From Rhodobacter sp. (GTDB lineage: Bacteria; Pseudomonadota; Alphaproteobacteria; Rhodobacterales; Rhodobacteraceae), in NCBI GenBank assembly GCA_013821825.1, contig PNJK01000013.1, positions 1 to 64,000 of the forward strand: a stretch of DNA of 64,000 nucleotides, read 5' to 3'. Both the position numbers and the translations under genes were made by a program. Positions 28,197-37,050 of this stretch are shown here, piece by piece; position 1 is the stretch's first letter; every line of letters begins with the position of its first letter. The notes under the pieces are model-generated. The model worked only from the letters and a program-made list of their open reading frames with translations, did no database searches and was not told the origin of the DNA.

Positions 28197-28271
28197 GCCG
28201 CACCCCTCACCCGGTTTTCGCGCGCATTTAGGCGCAACGCGACCGGGGTGGCAATCGGGTCTGGCACCCTC

Positions 28272-29030
28272 TCAGGCGCGGACGATCCCCGGCGGTTCCA
28301 CCGCCAGGCGGAAAGCCTCCAGCACGGCCTCGGACCCATGCACTTCGGCCAGGCGCAACAGGCCAAAGCGGATGCGCGCCACCTCGCGGTAATAGTTCAG
28401 GAAGGCCGCGTTCAATGCAGCCCCCGTCACCGCCCCAAGCACCGGTACGGCCTGTGCTGCCAGCTTCTGCCCCAGCACGGCGGCCAGTTTCGGCGCCACC
28501 TTTGCGATCAGGCTCTGCACTGCCGAGCCCGTGATCGTCATGCGCGCGGTCAGGAACGAGGTGTTTACCCCGTCATCGCCGGCCTGGGGGCTCCCCGCGC
28601 CGAAGACGCGCAGGCATTCCGCCCGGACCCAATTCTCCTTGGGGTCCAGCCCCGCCTCGATCGCCGCGGCACAAATCGCCTTCAGGATCAGCGTCACCGT
28701 CACCGGCAGTTCGGCAAGCGAGGTGGCAATGCCCCCCGCCCCTCCGGCTGCCCCCGAGGCCATCACGGCCACCAAAGGCCCCCGAGCGCCCATGTCGGGC
28801 GTACGGCCAGCCAGCCCGTAGGACGCCTCGAGCGCGCGGGCAACCGTCCGTTCCATCTGCTCGCGCAGCGAGACTGGCATCAGAGCCAGTTGGCTTTCCA
28901 AGGACCCGCCCAACCGGTTCACCAGCCGCATCACCGGCCCGTTGGCCCGACGATAGCGCAGCGCCAGGGCGGCGATCTCGTCGCCGGGGTCACTCTGCAG
29001 GGCAATCGGATGCATGATCTGGTCCATCAT
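28272..29030 (-). CDS. EcsC family protein
   Basis: 252 residues. The glycine/alanine-rich core VMASGAAGGAGGIATSLAELP with a following hydrophobic helix, and the later AVLGQKLAAQAVPVLGAVTGAALN segment, fit the EcsC family, which is associated with membranes and of unknown molecular role. It precedes matB on the same strand (75 bp gap). Two adjacent ATGs (29030, 29027) are possible starts. Confidence 0.75.
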   Translation of the reverse strand: MMDQIMHPIALQSDPGDEIAALALRYRRANGPVMRLVNRLGGSLESQLALMPVSLREQMERTVARALEASYGLAGRTPDMGARGPLVAVMASGAAGGAGGIATSLAELPVTVTLILKAICAAAIEAGLDPKENWVRAECLRVFGAGSPQAGDDGVNTSFLTARMTITGSAVQSLIAKVAPKLAAVLGQKLAAQAVPVLGAVTGAALNAAFLNYYREVARIRFGLLRLAEVHGSEAVLEAFRLAVEPPGIVRA

Positions 29031-29067
29031 CGGAATATGGCCCCGCCCGGCCCCGGTGCAATGGCAT

Positions 29068-29553
29068 TCAGGACGCTTTCGTGACGCGGCCCTTGACGCC
29101 CGCCCAAGCCCCGGCCTTCAACTCCAGCCCTAGCACGCGGTCGGGGTTTGTGGGGGGCGGCAACTCAACACCTTCCAGCTTGCGAAACCCGAAGCGCGAA
29201 TAGTAGGGAGCGTCACCGACCAGAAGCACCCGCTCCCACCCCAGCCGCCGGGCTTCGGCCAGGCTTTCGTTGATCAGAAGACCGCCCAGCCCCTCGCCCT
29301 GCCGGGTCGGGTGAACGGCGATCGGACCCAGCAGCAACACGTCTTTCTCGCCGATCAGCGCCGGCCAATAGCGGATGACCGCCGCCAGCGTGCCATCGTC
29401 ATCGCGCAGGGTCAGGCACAGAGGGGCGACCATCGGCACGCCATCGCGCAGACGGTAGGATGAAAGCGCAGTCCGCCCCGGCGCAAAGCAAAGGTCGTAA
29501 AGCGCCTCCACCTCCCACCAGTCGGCCTCGGTCTCTTCTTCAAGCCTGTACAC
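29068..29553 (-). CDS. GNAT family N-acetyltransferase
   Basis: 161 residues from GTG 29553. The acetyl-CoA site shows as LLGPIAVHPTRQGEGLGGLLI (V-x-P-x-x-Q-G-x-G-x-G) near residues 75-95, followed by LVGDAPYYSRFGF, characteristic of the YhbS-type subgroup. Substrate unknown. Starts 85 bp from the divergent flavin reductase gene. Confidence 0.9.
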   Translation of the reverse strand: MYRLEEETEADWWEVEALYDLCFAPGRTALSSYRLRDGVPMVAPLCLTLRDDDGTLAAVIRYWPALIGEKDVLLLGPIAVHPTRQGEGLGGLLINESLAEARRLGWERVLLVGDAPYYSRFGFRKLEGVELPPPTNPDRVLGLELKAGAWAGVKGRVTKAS

Positions 29554-29637
29554 CCGCGAAGGCCCTCACCCCGAATCCGCTGGAAACGGGCCGTAACATG
29601 GCGTTACGTCAGGATCAAATCGCGAAAGGCACTGCAG

Positions 29638-30207
29638 ATGTTCTACCGCCCCGCCGATGGCCACGGCCTGCCCCACAGCCCGTTTTCCGCCATCGTCTCG
29701 CCGCGCCCGATCGGCTGGATCTCGACCCGGTCGGCGATGGGTGATAACCTTGCGCCCTACTCCTTTTTCAACGCCGTGGGCTACCACCCGCCGCAGGTGA
29801 TGTTCGCCGGCGACCTTCGCGACAGCATGGAAAACGCGCTGGAAAGCGGGGTGTTCGCGGTCAATGTGGTGCAGGCCTCGGCGCTGCAGGCGATGAACGC
29901 CACCTCGGCCCGGTTTCCGCGCGCGACGGATGAATTCCTGGAGGCTGGCGTGGCAAAGGCGGAATGCGTAGCCATCGACTGCCCCCGCGTGGCCGATGCG
30001 CCTGCCACGCTGGAATGCCGGGTGGTAAAGCTGGTTGACCTCCTTGGCAACGAGCGGATGCTGCTGGGCGAGGTGGTGGGCATCCACATGCGCGACGATT
30101 GCCTGATCGACGGCCGGTTCGACGTCACCCGCTATCAGCCCGCGGCCCGGATGGGCTATCACGACTACACCTTCGTCCGCGACGTGATCACGCTGCACCG
30201 CCCCTAG
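29638..30207 (+). CDS. flavin reductase family protein
   Basis: 189 residues. FMN-binding split-barrel: SPRPIGWISTRSAMGDNLAPYSFFNAV near the N-terminus (shown in part) is the family signature, with DSMENALESGVFAVNVV following. Such proteins reduce or bind FMN, often supplying reduced flavin to a monooxygenase; none is adjacent. ATG 29638 follows GAAAGG. Confidence 0.9.
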   Translation: MFYRPADGHGLPHSPFSAIVSPRPIGWISTRSAMGDNLAPYSFFNAVGYHPPQVMFAGDLRDSMENALESGVFAVNVVQASALQAMNATSARFPRATDEFLEAGVAKAECVAIDCPRVADAPATLECRVVKLVDLLGNERMLLGEVVGIHMRDDCLIDGRFDVTRYQPAARMGYHDYTFVRDVITLHRP

Positions 30208-30230
30208 GTCAACCTAGCAAGCGTCCTGCA

Positions 30231-31034
30231 TCATCCTGGCCGACCGGCACCATCGGCTCCGGCGAATTCCGGCGCGACCTCGGCAAAGGCGGAGTGGCTG
30301 TCCTGGAGCGTCAGGCGAAGCACCTGCAGCGCGGCTGCCGCCGGAGGTTGGGCGTTCACCACAGCCGCCTCCGGCTCCTCGATAGCCAGACCCCAACCTT
30401 CGTCCTCACTCTCGAATGCGTCGGGCAATTGCATCGCCCCTTGCAGCGCAGCGCGGAACTGGTCTTCGTCGAACGAAGTATCCTCGACCGCAAAGCCGCC
30501 GACCGCCGCGAAGACGCCAGAGATCGGCTGCTCCACCATCACCAGATCGACCGGCTCGGCGCAAAGGGCAGCCAGCGCCCGCACGCAGTCGATCGCCGCG
30601 ACCTCCGACGCGGTGTCGTGCCGGAAATCGAACACCAGGTCTGCCGCCCCCGGCTGACCAAATCGCGCTGCCATCAGCCGGCGGTCGGCAATCGCCAGAT
30701 GCGCTGACCGAGCCCCGGCCGCGATCACCACTTCGTTCGGGTCATGCACGATGGCAAGCCGGTCAAGAACCGCTGCCTGCCGCGCCTCTGCGCTTGTGTC
30801 GCGGCCAAGGGTCAGGGCGGTGACACGCCGCAGAATCGCCGCGTCAGACGCTTTGCCGCGGGCTCCTCTTGCGTCATCGGCATCAACACCGGTCCACGGA
30901 TCCGGCATGGCCGCAACGCGGGTCCCTTGCGTGACAAGGCCAGGCAGCTGGTCAGGACTTGCCGCGGTGGAACCTGCGCCTCCCGCAGCACGCGACCGAC
31001 GTTTCCGACCGAAGAGCAGATTTAGAAATGACAC
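30231..31034 (-). CDS. hypothetical cytoplasmic protein
   Basis: 267 residues from GTG 31034, preceded by AAAGGATG; an upstream extension would lack a ribosome site. The N-terminus has a short hydrophobic segment and a basic patch (VSFLNLLFGRKRRSRA). The middle has an alpha/beta look (VVIAAGARSAHLAIADRRLM, LVFDFRHDTAS) and the C-terminal third is acidic. Single gene; family not recognised. The 296 bp upstream (31035-31330) hold no convincing feature. Confidence 0.6.
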   Translation of the reverse strand: MSFLNLLFGRKRRSRAAGGAGSTAASPDQLPGLVTQGTRVAAMPDPWTGVDADDARGARGKASDAAILRRVTALTLGRDTSAEARQAAVLDRLAIVHDPNEVVIAAGARSAHLAIADRRLMAARFGQPGAADLVFDFRHDTASEVAAIDCVRALAALCAEPVDLVMVEQPISGVFAAVGGFAVEDTSFDEDQFRAALQGAMQLPDAFESEDEGWGLAIEEPEAAVVNAQPPAAAALQVLRLTLQDSHSAFAEVAPEFAGADGAGRPG

Positions 31035-31330
31035 GAAACATCCTTTCGCGATGCAAGCAGCCCGGATTTGCAAAGGCGCGCCGCCGAAAGTGTCGCTTCG
31101 TCGCATGGCATGGGTTTTCTCCCGCGTTAGCTGGCGTTCCTTTGGAGAGTCCGCCCCAATGCTGGCGGCCCAGACACAATCAGCAATGCGCGCCAAGGTA
31201 GAACTGGCCGCGCGAACCGCTCGGGGCAACGAAGATTCCGCCCGTTATGGTTGTATTTACAGTCTGTCAGACCCCATTGTGGCAGCAGTTTGTCCGAAAC
31301 GTGGTCCATCTCGCGCCGCACCCGGCGCTG

Positions 31331-32260
31331 TCAAAGCGCGGACCGGATCAGCGTCAGGATCGTTTCCGCCGCTGCCGTCAGCCGCGCGCCCTTGCGGGTC
31401 AGCAGGCTGTAGGGGGAGACGGCAATCTGCAGATCAAGGCCGATCTGCACGAAGGGCGCATCCGGACCGCCGGCGAACTGGTCTGCCACTGCCTTCGCCA
31501 TCGGCGCCACCACATCGGCCTCTTGCAACGCAGCCAGCGTCAGCAGGAACGACGATGTCGCCAGATGCAGCGTCGGACGCGGCAGCCCAAGCTCAGCCAG
31601 CCGCGCCAGCACCGCCTGTGCCAGCGGGCTCTCTGCGCCGGGCATCACCCAGTCATGCGCCAGAAGAGCGGCGGCCTTCTCCGGCACGGCAAGCGCCAGC
31701 GGATGCCCCCGGCGGACCACCAGCGCCACCGGTTCGGGCGCGATGACCACGGCATCGAACAGCCCCCGCTCCACCGATTGCGGCACCCGCCCGATGGCGA
31801 AATCCAGCCCGCCCGAGGCCAGCTGCGCACACAGGATGTCGGAACTGGCAACGACCACCTCGCAGGCGATGCCAGGATGCGTCTGCCGGGAATGGCGCAA
31901 GGCCGGCAGCACCAGATCCAGCGCGGGCGCCGTCACCGCCCCGATCCGCACCCGTCCGACACCGCCCGCCGCAATCTCGCCGACTTCACGCGCCGCCTCG
32001 GCCAGTTCCTGCATCACCCGCGCGGCGCGGTCGGCCAGCGTATGGCCGGCCTCGGTCAGCACGACGCCGCGCCCCGACCGTTGCCGCACCGGCACCCCAA
32101 GGATCGCCTCGACCTCGGACAAGAGCCGCGAGGCTGCGGGCTGGGCGATCCCCACCCGCGCCGCCGCAGCCCCGATCTGCCCGGTCTCGGCAAAGGCAGT
32201 CATGAACTGCAGATGGCTCAGCTTCATGCCCCGCGCCAGCAGGCTTTGCGCCGAACTCAT
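31331..32260 (-). CDS. LysR family transcriptional regulator
   Basis: 309 residues from ATG 32260; a downstream ATG at 32227 (MKLSHLQF) is the other option. N-terminal winged HTH: MTAFAETGQIGAAAARVGIAQPAASRLLSEVEAILG (in parts), then a periplasmic-binding-like effector domain. It is divergent from the dehydratase/dehydrogenase operon with 132 bp between starts, so it probably regulates sugar or sugar-acid oxidation. A TTATG-N8-CATAA site lies in the gap. Confidence 0.9.
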   Translation of the reverse strand: MSSAQSLLARGMKLSHLQFMTAFAETGQIGAAAARVGIAQPAASRLLSEVEAILGVPVRQRSGRGVVLTEAGHTLADRAARVMQELAEAAREVGEIAAGGVGRVRIGAVTAPALDLVLPALRHSRQTHPGIACEVVVASSDILCAQLASGGLDFAIGRVPQSVERGLFDAVVIAPEPVALVVRRGHPLALAVPEKAAALLAHDWVMPGAESPLAQAVLARLAELGLPRPTLHLATSSFLLTLAALQEADVVAPMAKAVADQFAGGPDAPFVQIGLDLQIAVSPYSLLTRKGARLTAAAETILTLIRSAL

Positions 32261-32270
32261 GGCATATCTG

Positions 32271-32288
32271 TTATGAAATGATCCATAA
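32271..32288. promoter_or_regulatory. candidate LysR operator
   Basis: Inverted repeat TTATG-N8-CATAA in the shared promoter gap, 11 nt upstream of the LysR start and about 105 nt from the dehydratase start. Spacing and symmetry fit LysR-type boxes. Confidence 0.45.
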
Positions 32289-32392
32289 ACATGATTTGAC
32301 GGATATGGCCCCGCATTGCAAACACCCAATGACGCGCGTGCCGCCAAAGCGCCGGGGCTGCACGCAAAGACCCCGAACCCATGAGGATTCCG

Positions 32393-34135
32393 ATGACCTT
32401 CAAGCCTGCCAAATGGCCTCGCAAACTCCGCTCGCAGGAATGGTTCGCCGGCACCTCGAAGGATGCGATCTACCACCGCTCTTGGATGAAGAACCAGGGC
32501 CTGCCCGCCGACCTCTTCGACGGTCGCCCGGTGATCGGGATCCTGAACACCTTCAGCGAGCTCAACCCCTGCAACGCCCACCTGAATGACCTTGCGGAAC
32601 GGGTGAAGCACGGGGTCTACGAAGCGGGCGGCTTCCCGGTCATCGTCCCGGTCTTCTCGGTGTCTGAATCCGGCTTCCGCCCCACCGCGATGATGTTTCG
32701 CAACCTCGCTGCCATGGCGGTCGAGGAAACCATCCGCGGCCAGCAGATGGACGGCGTCGTCTGCCTTGTCGGCTGCGACAAGACCACGCCCTCGCTACTG
32801 ATGGGGGCGGCGTCGTGTGACCTGCCCACGATCATGGTGTCGGGCGGGCCGATGCTGAACGGCTATTTCCGCGGCGAACGGGTCGGCTCGGGCACCCACC
32901 TGTGGAAGTTCTCTGAAGCCGTGAAGGCTGGCGAGATGACGGCGGAAGAATTCGTCGAGGCTGAGGCGTCGATGTCCCGCAGCCCCGGTTCTTGCAACAC
33001 CATGGGCACAGCGTCGACCATGGCCAGCATGGTCGAAGCCTTGGGGATGACCCTTTCAGGCAACGCCGCGATCCCGGCGGTGGACTCGCGCCGCCGCGTG
33101 ATGGCGCATCTGACCGGGCGACGCATCGTGCAGATGGTGAAGGACGACCTGAAGCCGTCGGACATCCTGACCCGTGACGCCTTCATGAACGCGATCCGCA
33201 CCAACGCCGCGATTGGCGGTTCCACCAACGCCGTGATTCACCTTCTTGCCATCGCCGGCCGCGTCGGCATTCCGCTGACCCTGAACGACTGGGACGAATG
33301 GGGCCGCAACGTGCCGACCATCGTCAACCTGATGCCCTCGGGCAAATACCTGATGGAAGAGTTCTTCTACGCCGGTGGCCTGCCCGCCGTGATCAAGCGC
33401 CTTGGCGAAGTCGGGCTTCTGGCCCGCGAGGCCCTCACCGTTTCCGGTGGCCCGATCTGGGACGAGGTGAAGGACGCCCGCATCGACAACGACGACGTGA
33501 TCCTGCCGGCAGACAAGGCGCTGACCCAATCTGGCGGCATCGTGGTGCTGAAAGGCAACCTTGCCCCGGATGGCGCCGTCCTGAAACCCTCGGCGGCCAG
33601 CCCACACCTGATGACCCACCGGGGCCGCGCGGTCGTCTTCGAGGATATCGACGACTACAAGGCCCGCATCGAGGACGAGACCCTGGACATCGACGAAACC
33701 TGCGTCATGGTCCTGAAGAACTGCGGCCCGCGCGGCTATCCCGGCATGGCCGAGGTCGGCAACATGGGCCTGCCGCCCAAGGTGCTGCGCAAAGGGATCA
33801 CCGACATGGTCCGCATATCGGACGCCCGGATGTCGGGCACCGCTTACGGTACGGTCGTGCTGCACACCTCGCCCGAGGCGGCCCGTGGCGGGCCGCTTGC
33901 AGTCGTGCAATCCGGCGACATGATCGTGCTGGATGTTGCCAACCGTCGCCTGCATCTCGACATCGCAGAGGCTGAACTTCACGCCCGCCTCGCCGCGTGG
34001 AAGCCGCCGGTGGACCCGCCGGTCAGCGGCTATGCCAAGCTTTACCACGACCAGGTGCAGGGCGCCGACAAAGGCGCCGACATGGACTTTCTGGTCGGCT
34101 GCCGCGGCAACGCCGTCGCACGGGAAAGCCACTGA
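32393..34135 (+). CDS. araC: IlvD/Edd family sugar-acid dehydratase (L-arabonate type)
   Basis: 580 residues from ATG 32393 (GAGGATT upstream). Fe-S dehydratase family converting aldonates to 2-keto-3-deoxy acids. SWMKNQGLPADLFDGRP, GCDKTTPSLLMGAAS and PGSCNTMGTASTM carry the cluster cysteines and match the pentonate branch rather than IlvD proper. Next to a sugar 1-dehydrogenase and near a mutarotase, it fits a non-phosphorylative L-arabinose/D-galactose route. The arabonate name is inferred; xylonate or galactonate is possible. Confidence 0.8.
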   Translation: MTFKPAKWPRKLRSQEWFAGTSKDAIYHRSWMKNQGLPADLFDGRPVIGILNTFSELNPCNAHLNDLAERVKHGVYEAGGFPVIVPVFSVSESGFRPTAMMFRNLAAMAVEETIRGQQMDGVVCLVGCDKTTPSLLMGAASCDLPTIMVSGGPMLNGYFRGERVGSGTHLWKFSEAVKAGEMTAEEFVEAEASMSRSPGSCNTMGTASTMASMVEALGMTLSGNAAIPAVDSRRRVMAHLTGRRIVQMVKDDLKPSDILTRDAFMNAIRTNAAIGGSTNAVIHLLAIAGRVGIPLTLNDWDEWGRNVPTIVNLMPSGKYLMEEFFYAGGLPAVIKRLGEVGLLAREALTVSGGPIWDEVKDARIDNDDVILPADKALTQSGGIVVLKGNLAPDGAVLKPSAASPHLMTHRGRAVVFEDIDDYKARIEDETLDIDETCVMVLKNCGPRGYPGMAEVGNMGLPPKVLRKGITDMVRISDARMSGTAYGTVVLHTSPEAARGGPLAVVQSGDMIVLDVANRRLHLDIAEAELHARLAAWKPPVDPPVSGYAKLYHDQVQGADKGADMDFLVGCRGNAVARESH

Positions 34136-35058
34136 TGCCCGATGCGGTGAAGATCGCGCTTGTCGGCATCGGCAAGATCGCGCTGGACCAGCACGTGCCC
34201 GCGATCCATGCCTCGCCGGACTGGCAACTTGCCGCCACCGTCAGCCGCAAGGGCTCGGTGGCGGACGTCCCCGCCTTCACCGACTTTGACCGCTTTCTTG
34301 ACCAGCACCCCGAGGTGTCGGTCGTCTCGCTCTGCCTGCCGCCCGTGCCGCGCTTTGCCTATGCCAAGACCGCCCTCATGGCCAATCGCCACGTCATGCT
34401 GGAAAAGCCCCCCGGCGCGACCCTGGCCGAGGTCCATGCGCTGCAAGCGATTGCCGCCGACCGGGGCCTGACGCTTTACGCGACATGGCATAGCCGCATG
34501 GCCCATGCCGTCGCCCCCGCCAAGGCATGGTTGCAGGGCAGGACCGTCACCCGCGCCCACATCACCTGGCGCGAGGATGTGCGGAAATGGCATCCCGGCC
34601 AGGACTGGGTATTCGAGCCCGGCGGCATGGGCGTCTTCGACCCCGGCATCAACGCGCTGTCGATCCTGACCGAGATCCTCCCTGCGCCGGTCCACCTGAC
34701 CGCCGCCACGCTGACTTTCCCCGAAAACCGCCAGACCCCAATCGCCGCCGCCCTGACCTTCAGCGACAACGTCACCGCCGATTTCGACTGGCGCCAGACC
34801 GGCCCGCAAACCTGGGATATCGAGGTTGCGACCGACACGGGCCACCTAGCCCTGCGCACGGGCGGCAATGTGCTGGAGATCGACGGAGAACCCGCCACGG
34901 GCGAAGCGTCGATCATGGGCGAATACCCGGCGCTTTATGCCCGGATGGCCGACCTTGTCCGCAGCGGCACCAGCGAGGTCGACCTGACCCCGATGATCCA
35001 CGTCGCCGATGCGATGACGCTGGGGCGCCGCGTCGTGACGGACGCCTTCCACTTCTAG
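34135..35058 (+). CDS. Gfo/Idh/MocA sugar 1-dehydrogenase (D-galactose/L-arabinose type)
   Basis: 307 residues. The start overlaps the dehydratase stop (TGATG). Rossmann motif ALVGIGKIALDQHVPAI, then MLEKPPGATLAEV with the conserved EKP lysine, and WREDVRKWHPGQDW, which is typical of the galactose/arabinose 1-dehydrogenase subgroup. Oxidises the aldose to its lactone, feeding the dehydratase encoded just upstream. Confidence 0.82.
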   Translation: MPDAVKIALVGIGKIALDQHVPAIHASPDWQLAATVSRKGSVADVPAFTDFDRFLDQHPEVSVVSLCLPPVPRFAYAKTALMANRHVMLEKPPGATLAEVHALQAIAADRGLTLYATWHSRMAHAVAPAKAWLQGRTVTRAHITWREDVRKWHPGQDWVFEPGGMGVFDPGINALSILTEILPAPVHLTAATLTFPENRQTPIAAALTFSDNVTADFDWRQTGPQTWDIEVATDTGHLALRTGGNVLEIDGEPATGEASIMGEYPALYARMADLVRSGTSEVDLTPMIHVADAMTLGRRVVTDAFHF

Positions 35059-35111
35059 ACCCTTACGGTTTTCCCGACTGTCCTCCACCCTGGTTCCGTG
35101 CCAGCCTCGCA

Positions 35112-35145
35112 TCCGGCGGAAATTTCCTCCGCCGGAACTTCTTTT
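35112..35145 (+). terminator. hairpin after the sugar dehydrogenase gene
   Basis: Stem TCCGGCGGA (35112-35120) / TCCGCCGGA (35128-35136) with a 7-nt loop, followed by ACTTCTTTT. Likely end of the dehydratase-dehydrogenase operon. Confidence 0.6.
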
Positions 35146-35158
35146 GCGGAGCATTTCC

Positions 35159-35761
35159 ATGTGTAACTTCGCCGCCATCATGGCCGGGCTCGCGGTTGCC
35201 GATGCCTTCATCATCGCCGCCATTGTCGCCACGGGCATCGCCATCGCCACCAATTCCTCGTTCTTCGCCGCGCCTACCGCCGTTGTGCCCTACGGGATCG
35301 CCATGGTCGCGGCCTTTGCCGCAGCCGGGTCGATCACGGTTGCCAGTTCCATCCTTGCCCAACCCGGTTGCGCGAACGCGGCCTGCGCCGCCGAAGCCGC
35401 CGCCGCCCGCACCGCGATGGAGCTCTTGACCGCCGCCATGTGGGCCGCAACCGTCCTTGGCATCGCCGCGGCCGCGCTGACGCCAATCCCTGTCGCGGGC
35501 GCCATCGCACTGATCGCCTACACCGTCGGCCTTGCCGGCGTGGCCATCGCCATGCTGCCAGTAACCCAGACAGTCGCCGCCTTGGAGCGGTGCGTCACTG
35601 CGGCTGCGAACTCCACGGTCACCGAAGTCGTCATTGTCGTCAGTGCGGTCGTCAGCCTCGTGGGCATCGCCTTCTTGCTGGTCATCATCGGCTCGACCCG
35701 CAACGGCGGCGACGAGAACGACCCGTTCAACCCGCGCCCCAGCGGCCCGAACCCGGACTGA
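35159..35761 (+). CDS. multi-TM membrane protein, unknown function
   Basis: 200 residues from ATG 35159. Very hydrophobic and alanine-rich; four or five membrane helices (about 5-30, 42-65, 88-110, 112-135, 155-178). A loop near residues 70-80 has two cysteines (PGCANAAC) and the tail is polar (GDENDPFNPRPSGPNPD). Composition differs from neighbours and no family was recognised. A terminator precedes it, so it is probably a separate unit. Confidence 0.65.
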   Translation: MCNFAAIMAGLAVADAFIIAAIVATGIAIATNSSFFAAPTAVVPYGIAMVAAFAAAGSITVASSILAQPGCANAACAAEAAAARTAMELLTAAMWAATVLGIAAAALTPIPVAGAIALIAYTVGLAGVAIAMLPVTQTVAALERCVTAAANSTVTEVVIVVSAVVSLVGIAFLLVIIGSTRNGGDENDPFNPRPSGPNPD

Positions 35762-35875
35762 TCCGGCCGGGCCGGAACCGCAAGGCCCCGGCCCCCCCGG
35801 CAAAGCCACGCCACGAGGACTTGGCCTGCCGCCCTGCACGCGCCATAGTGCCCCCGGCGCAGATCGGGAACACGC

Positions 35876-36907
35876 ATGGTACAGATCGACGACATCGGGA
35901 ATATCGCTGGCCAGCCGGTCCGCACCGTGACCCTGACCGGTAACCATGGGCTTGCCCTGACGCTGATGAACCTTGGCGCCCGGGTGACGCAGCTTTGGGT
36001 GCCGGACCGCACCGGGAAGACTGCCGATATCGTGCTGGGTCACGACAGTCTGGACGACTACCTGACCCATGGCCGCCATATGGGGGCCACCTGCGGACGC
36101 TTTGCCAACCGCATCGCCGGGGGCCGGTTCACGCTGGACGGGACCGAGGTGCAGCTTGACCGCAACGAAGGTGCCAACCAATTGCACGGCGGCAGTGACG
36201 GGTTCGATCACCGCCTCTGGGACATTGCCGAGACATCGGCCAACCACGCCACCTTCATCCTGACCTCGCCAGCGGGCGACATGGGGTTTCCGGGCAAGGT
36301 GCAGGCCAGATGCACCTACCGCCTCTCAGGTGCGCGCCTGATGATCGAGATGACGGCGACGACCGATGCGCCTACCTTGGTGAACCTTGCCCATCACAGC
36401 TACTTCAACCTTGCCGGACATGGGTCCGGCGACGTGCTGGGCCATCATCTTCAGATTGCCGCGCGGCACTATCTGCCCGTCGATGTCACGAACATCCCAA
36501 CCGGCGCGGTGTTGCCCGTCGCGGGCACCCCATTCGACTTCGCCGAGGCCCGCTCGATCGGGCAGACCATGCCGGGACCGGGCGGTTTTGATCATTGCTT
36601 CTGCCTTTCCGCGCCGCTTGCCGACACCGAAGGCCAGCTTCTGCGCCCCTGCGCCACGCTTCACGACCCGGCCTCGGGGCGACGCTTGCGGCTCTTGACA
36701 AATCAGGTTGGACTGCAAGTCTACACCGGCGCGCATTTCGACCGGACGGCCGGCAAGGCAGGGGCGAAATACGGGCGTTTCGCCGGCATCGCCCTGGAAA
36801 CACAAGGCTTCCCCGACGCACCGAACCAGCCGCAGTTCCCCTCGACCCGGCTGGAGCTGGGACAGGAATACCACCACCTGATGCTGTGCGATTTCACGCC
36901 TGACTAA
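35876..36907 (+). CDS. galM: aldose 1-epimerase (mutarotase)
   Basis: 343 residues. Interconverts alpha and beta anomers of aldoses. GATCGRFANRIAGGRF, NQLHGGSDGFDHRLWDI (general His), NLAHHSYFNLAGHGSGDVLGH (second His) and a C-terminal glutamate region (ALETQGFPDAPNQPQFPS) are the family landmarks. It suits the oxidative galactose/arabinose genes just upstream by supplying the beta anomer. Confidence 0.93.
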   Translation: MVQIDDIGNIAGQPVRTVTLTGNHGLALTLMNLGARVTQLWVPDRTGKTADIVLGHDSLDDYLTHGRHMGATCGRFANRIAGGRFTLDGTEVQLDRNEGANQLHGGSDGFDHRLWDIAETSANHATFILTSPAGDMGFPGKVQARCTYRLSGARLMIEMTATTDAPTLVNLAHHSYFNLAGHGSGDVLGHHLQIAARHYLPVDVTNIPTGAVLPVAGTPFDFAEARSIGQTMPGPGGFDHCFCLSAPLADTEGQLLRPCATLHDPASGRRLRLLTNQVGLQVYTGAHFDRTAGKAGAKYGRFAGIALETQGFPDAPNQPQFPSTRLELGQEYHHLMLCDFTPD

Positions 36908-37010
36908 GGCTGTCGTCGTGGCAGGCAGGCCTGGTTGACAGCCCATGAAGGCCACAGGCAATGCTCTGACTTCATTGGATTTCGGAACATATCGCTGCCC
37001 GGGACAGTCA

Positions 37011-37036
37011 GAACCGCGCCCAAAAGGGCGCGGTTC
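37011..37036. terminator. hairpin between convergent galM and TRAP operon
   Basis: Perfect 11-bp stem GAACCGCGCCC / GGGCGCGGTTC with a 4-nt AAAA loop, between the 3' ends of galM and dctP. No U-tract on either strand; probably a bidirectional transcript end. Confidence 0.55.
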
Positions 37037-37050
37037 CCGGTCGTGCGACC

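Noticed and set aside
26637-29084. Very long open frame antisense to matB and the EcsC-like gene
   Set aside because: Its translation is Arg/His/Pro-rich and featureless; the minus-strand genes carry full family motifs. High GC makes such antisense frames common.
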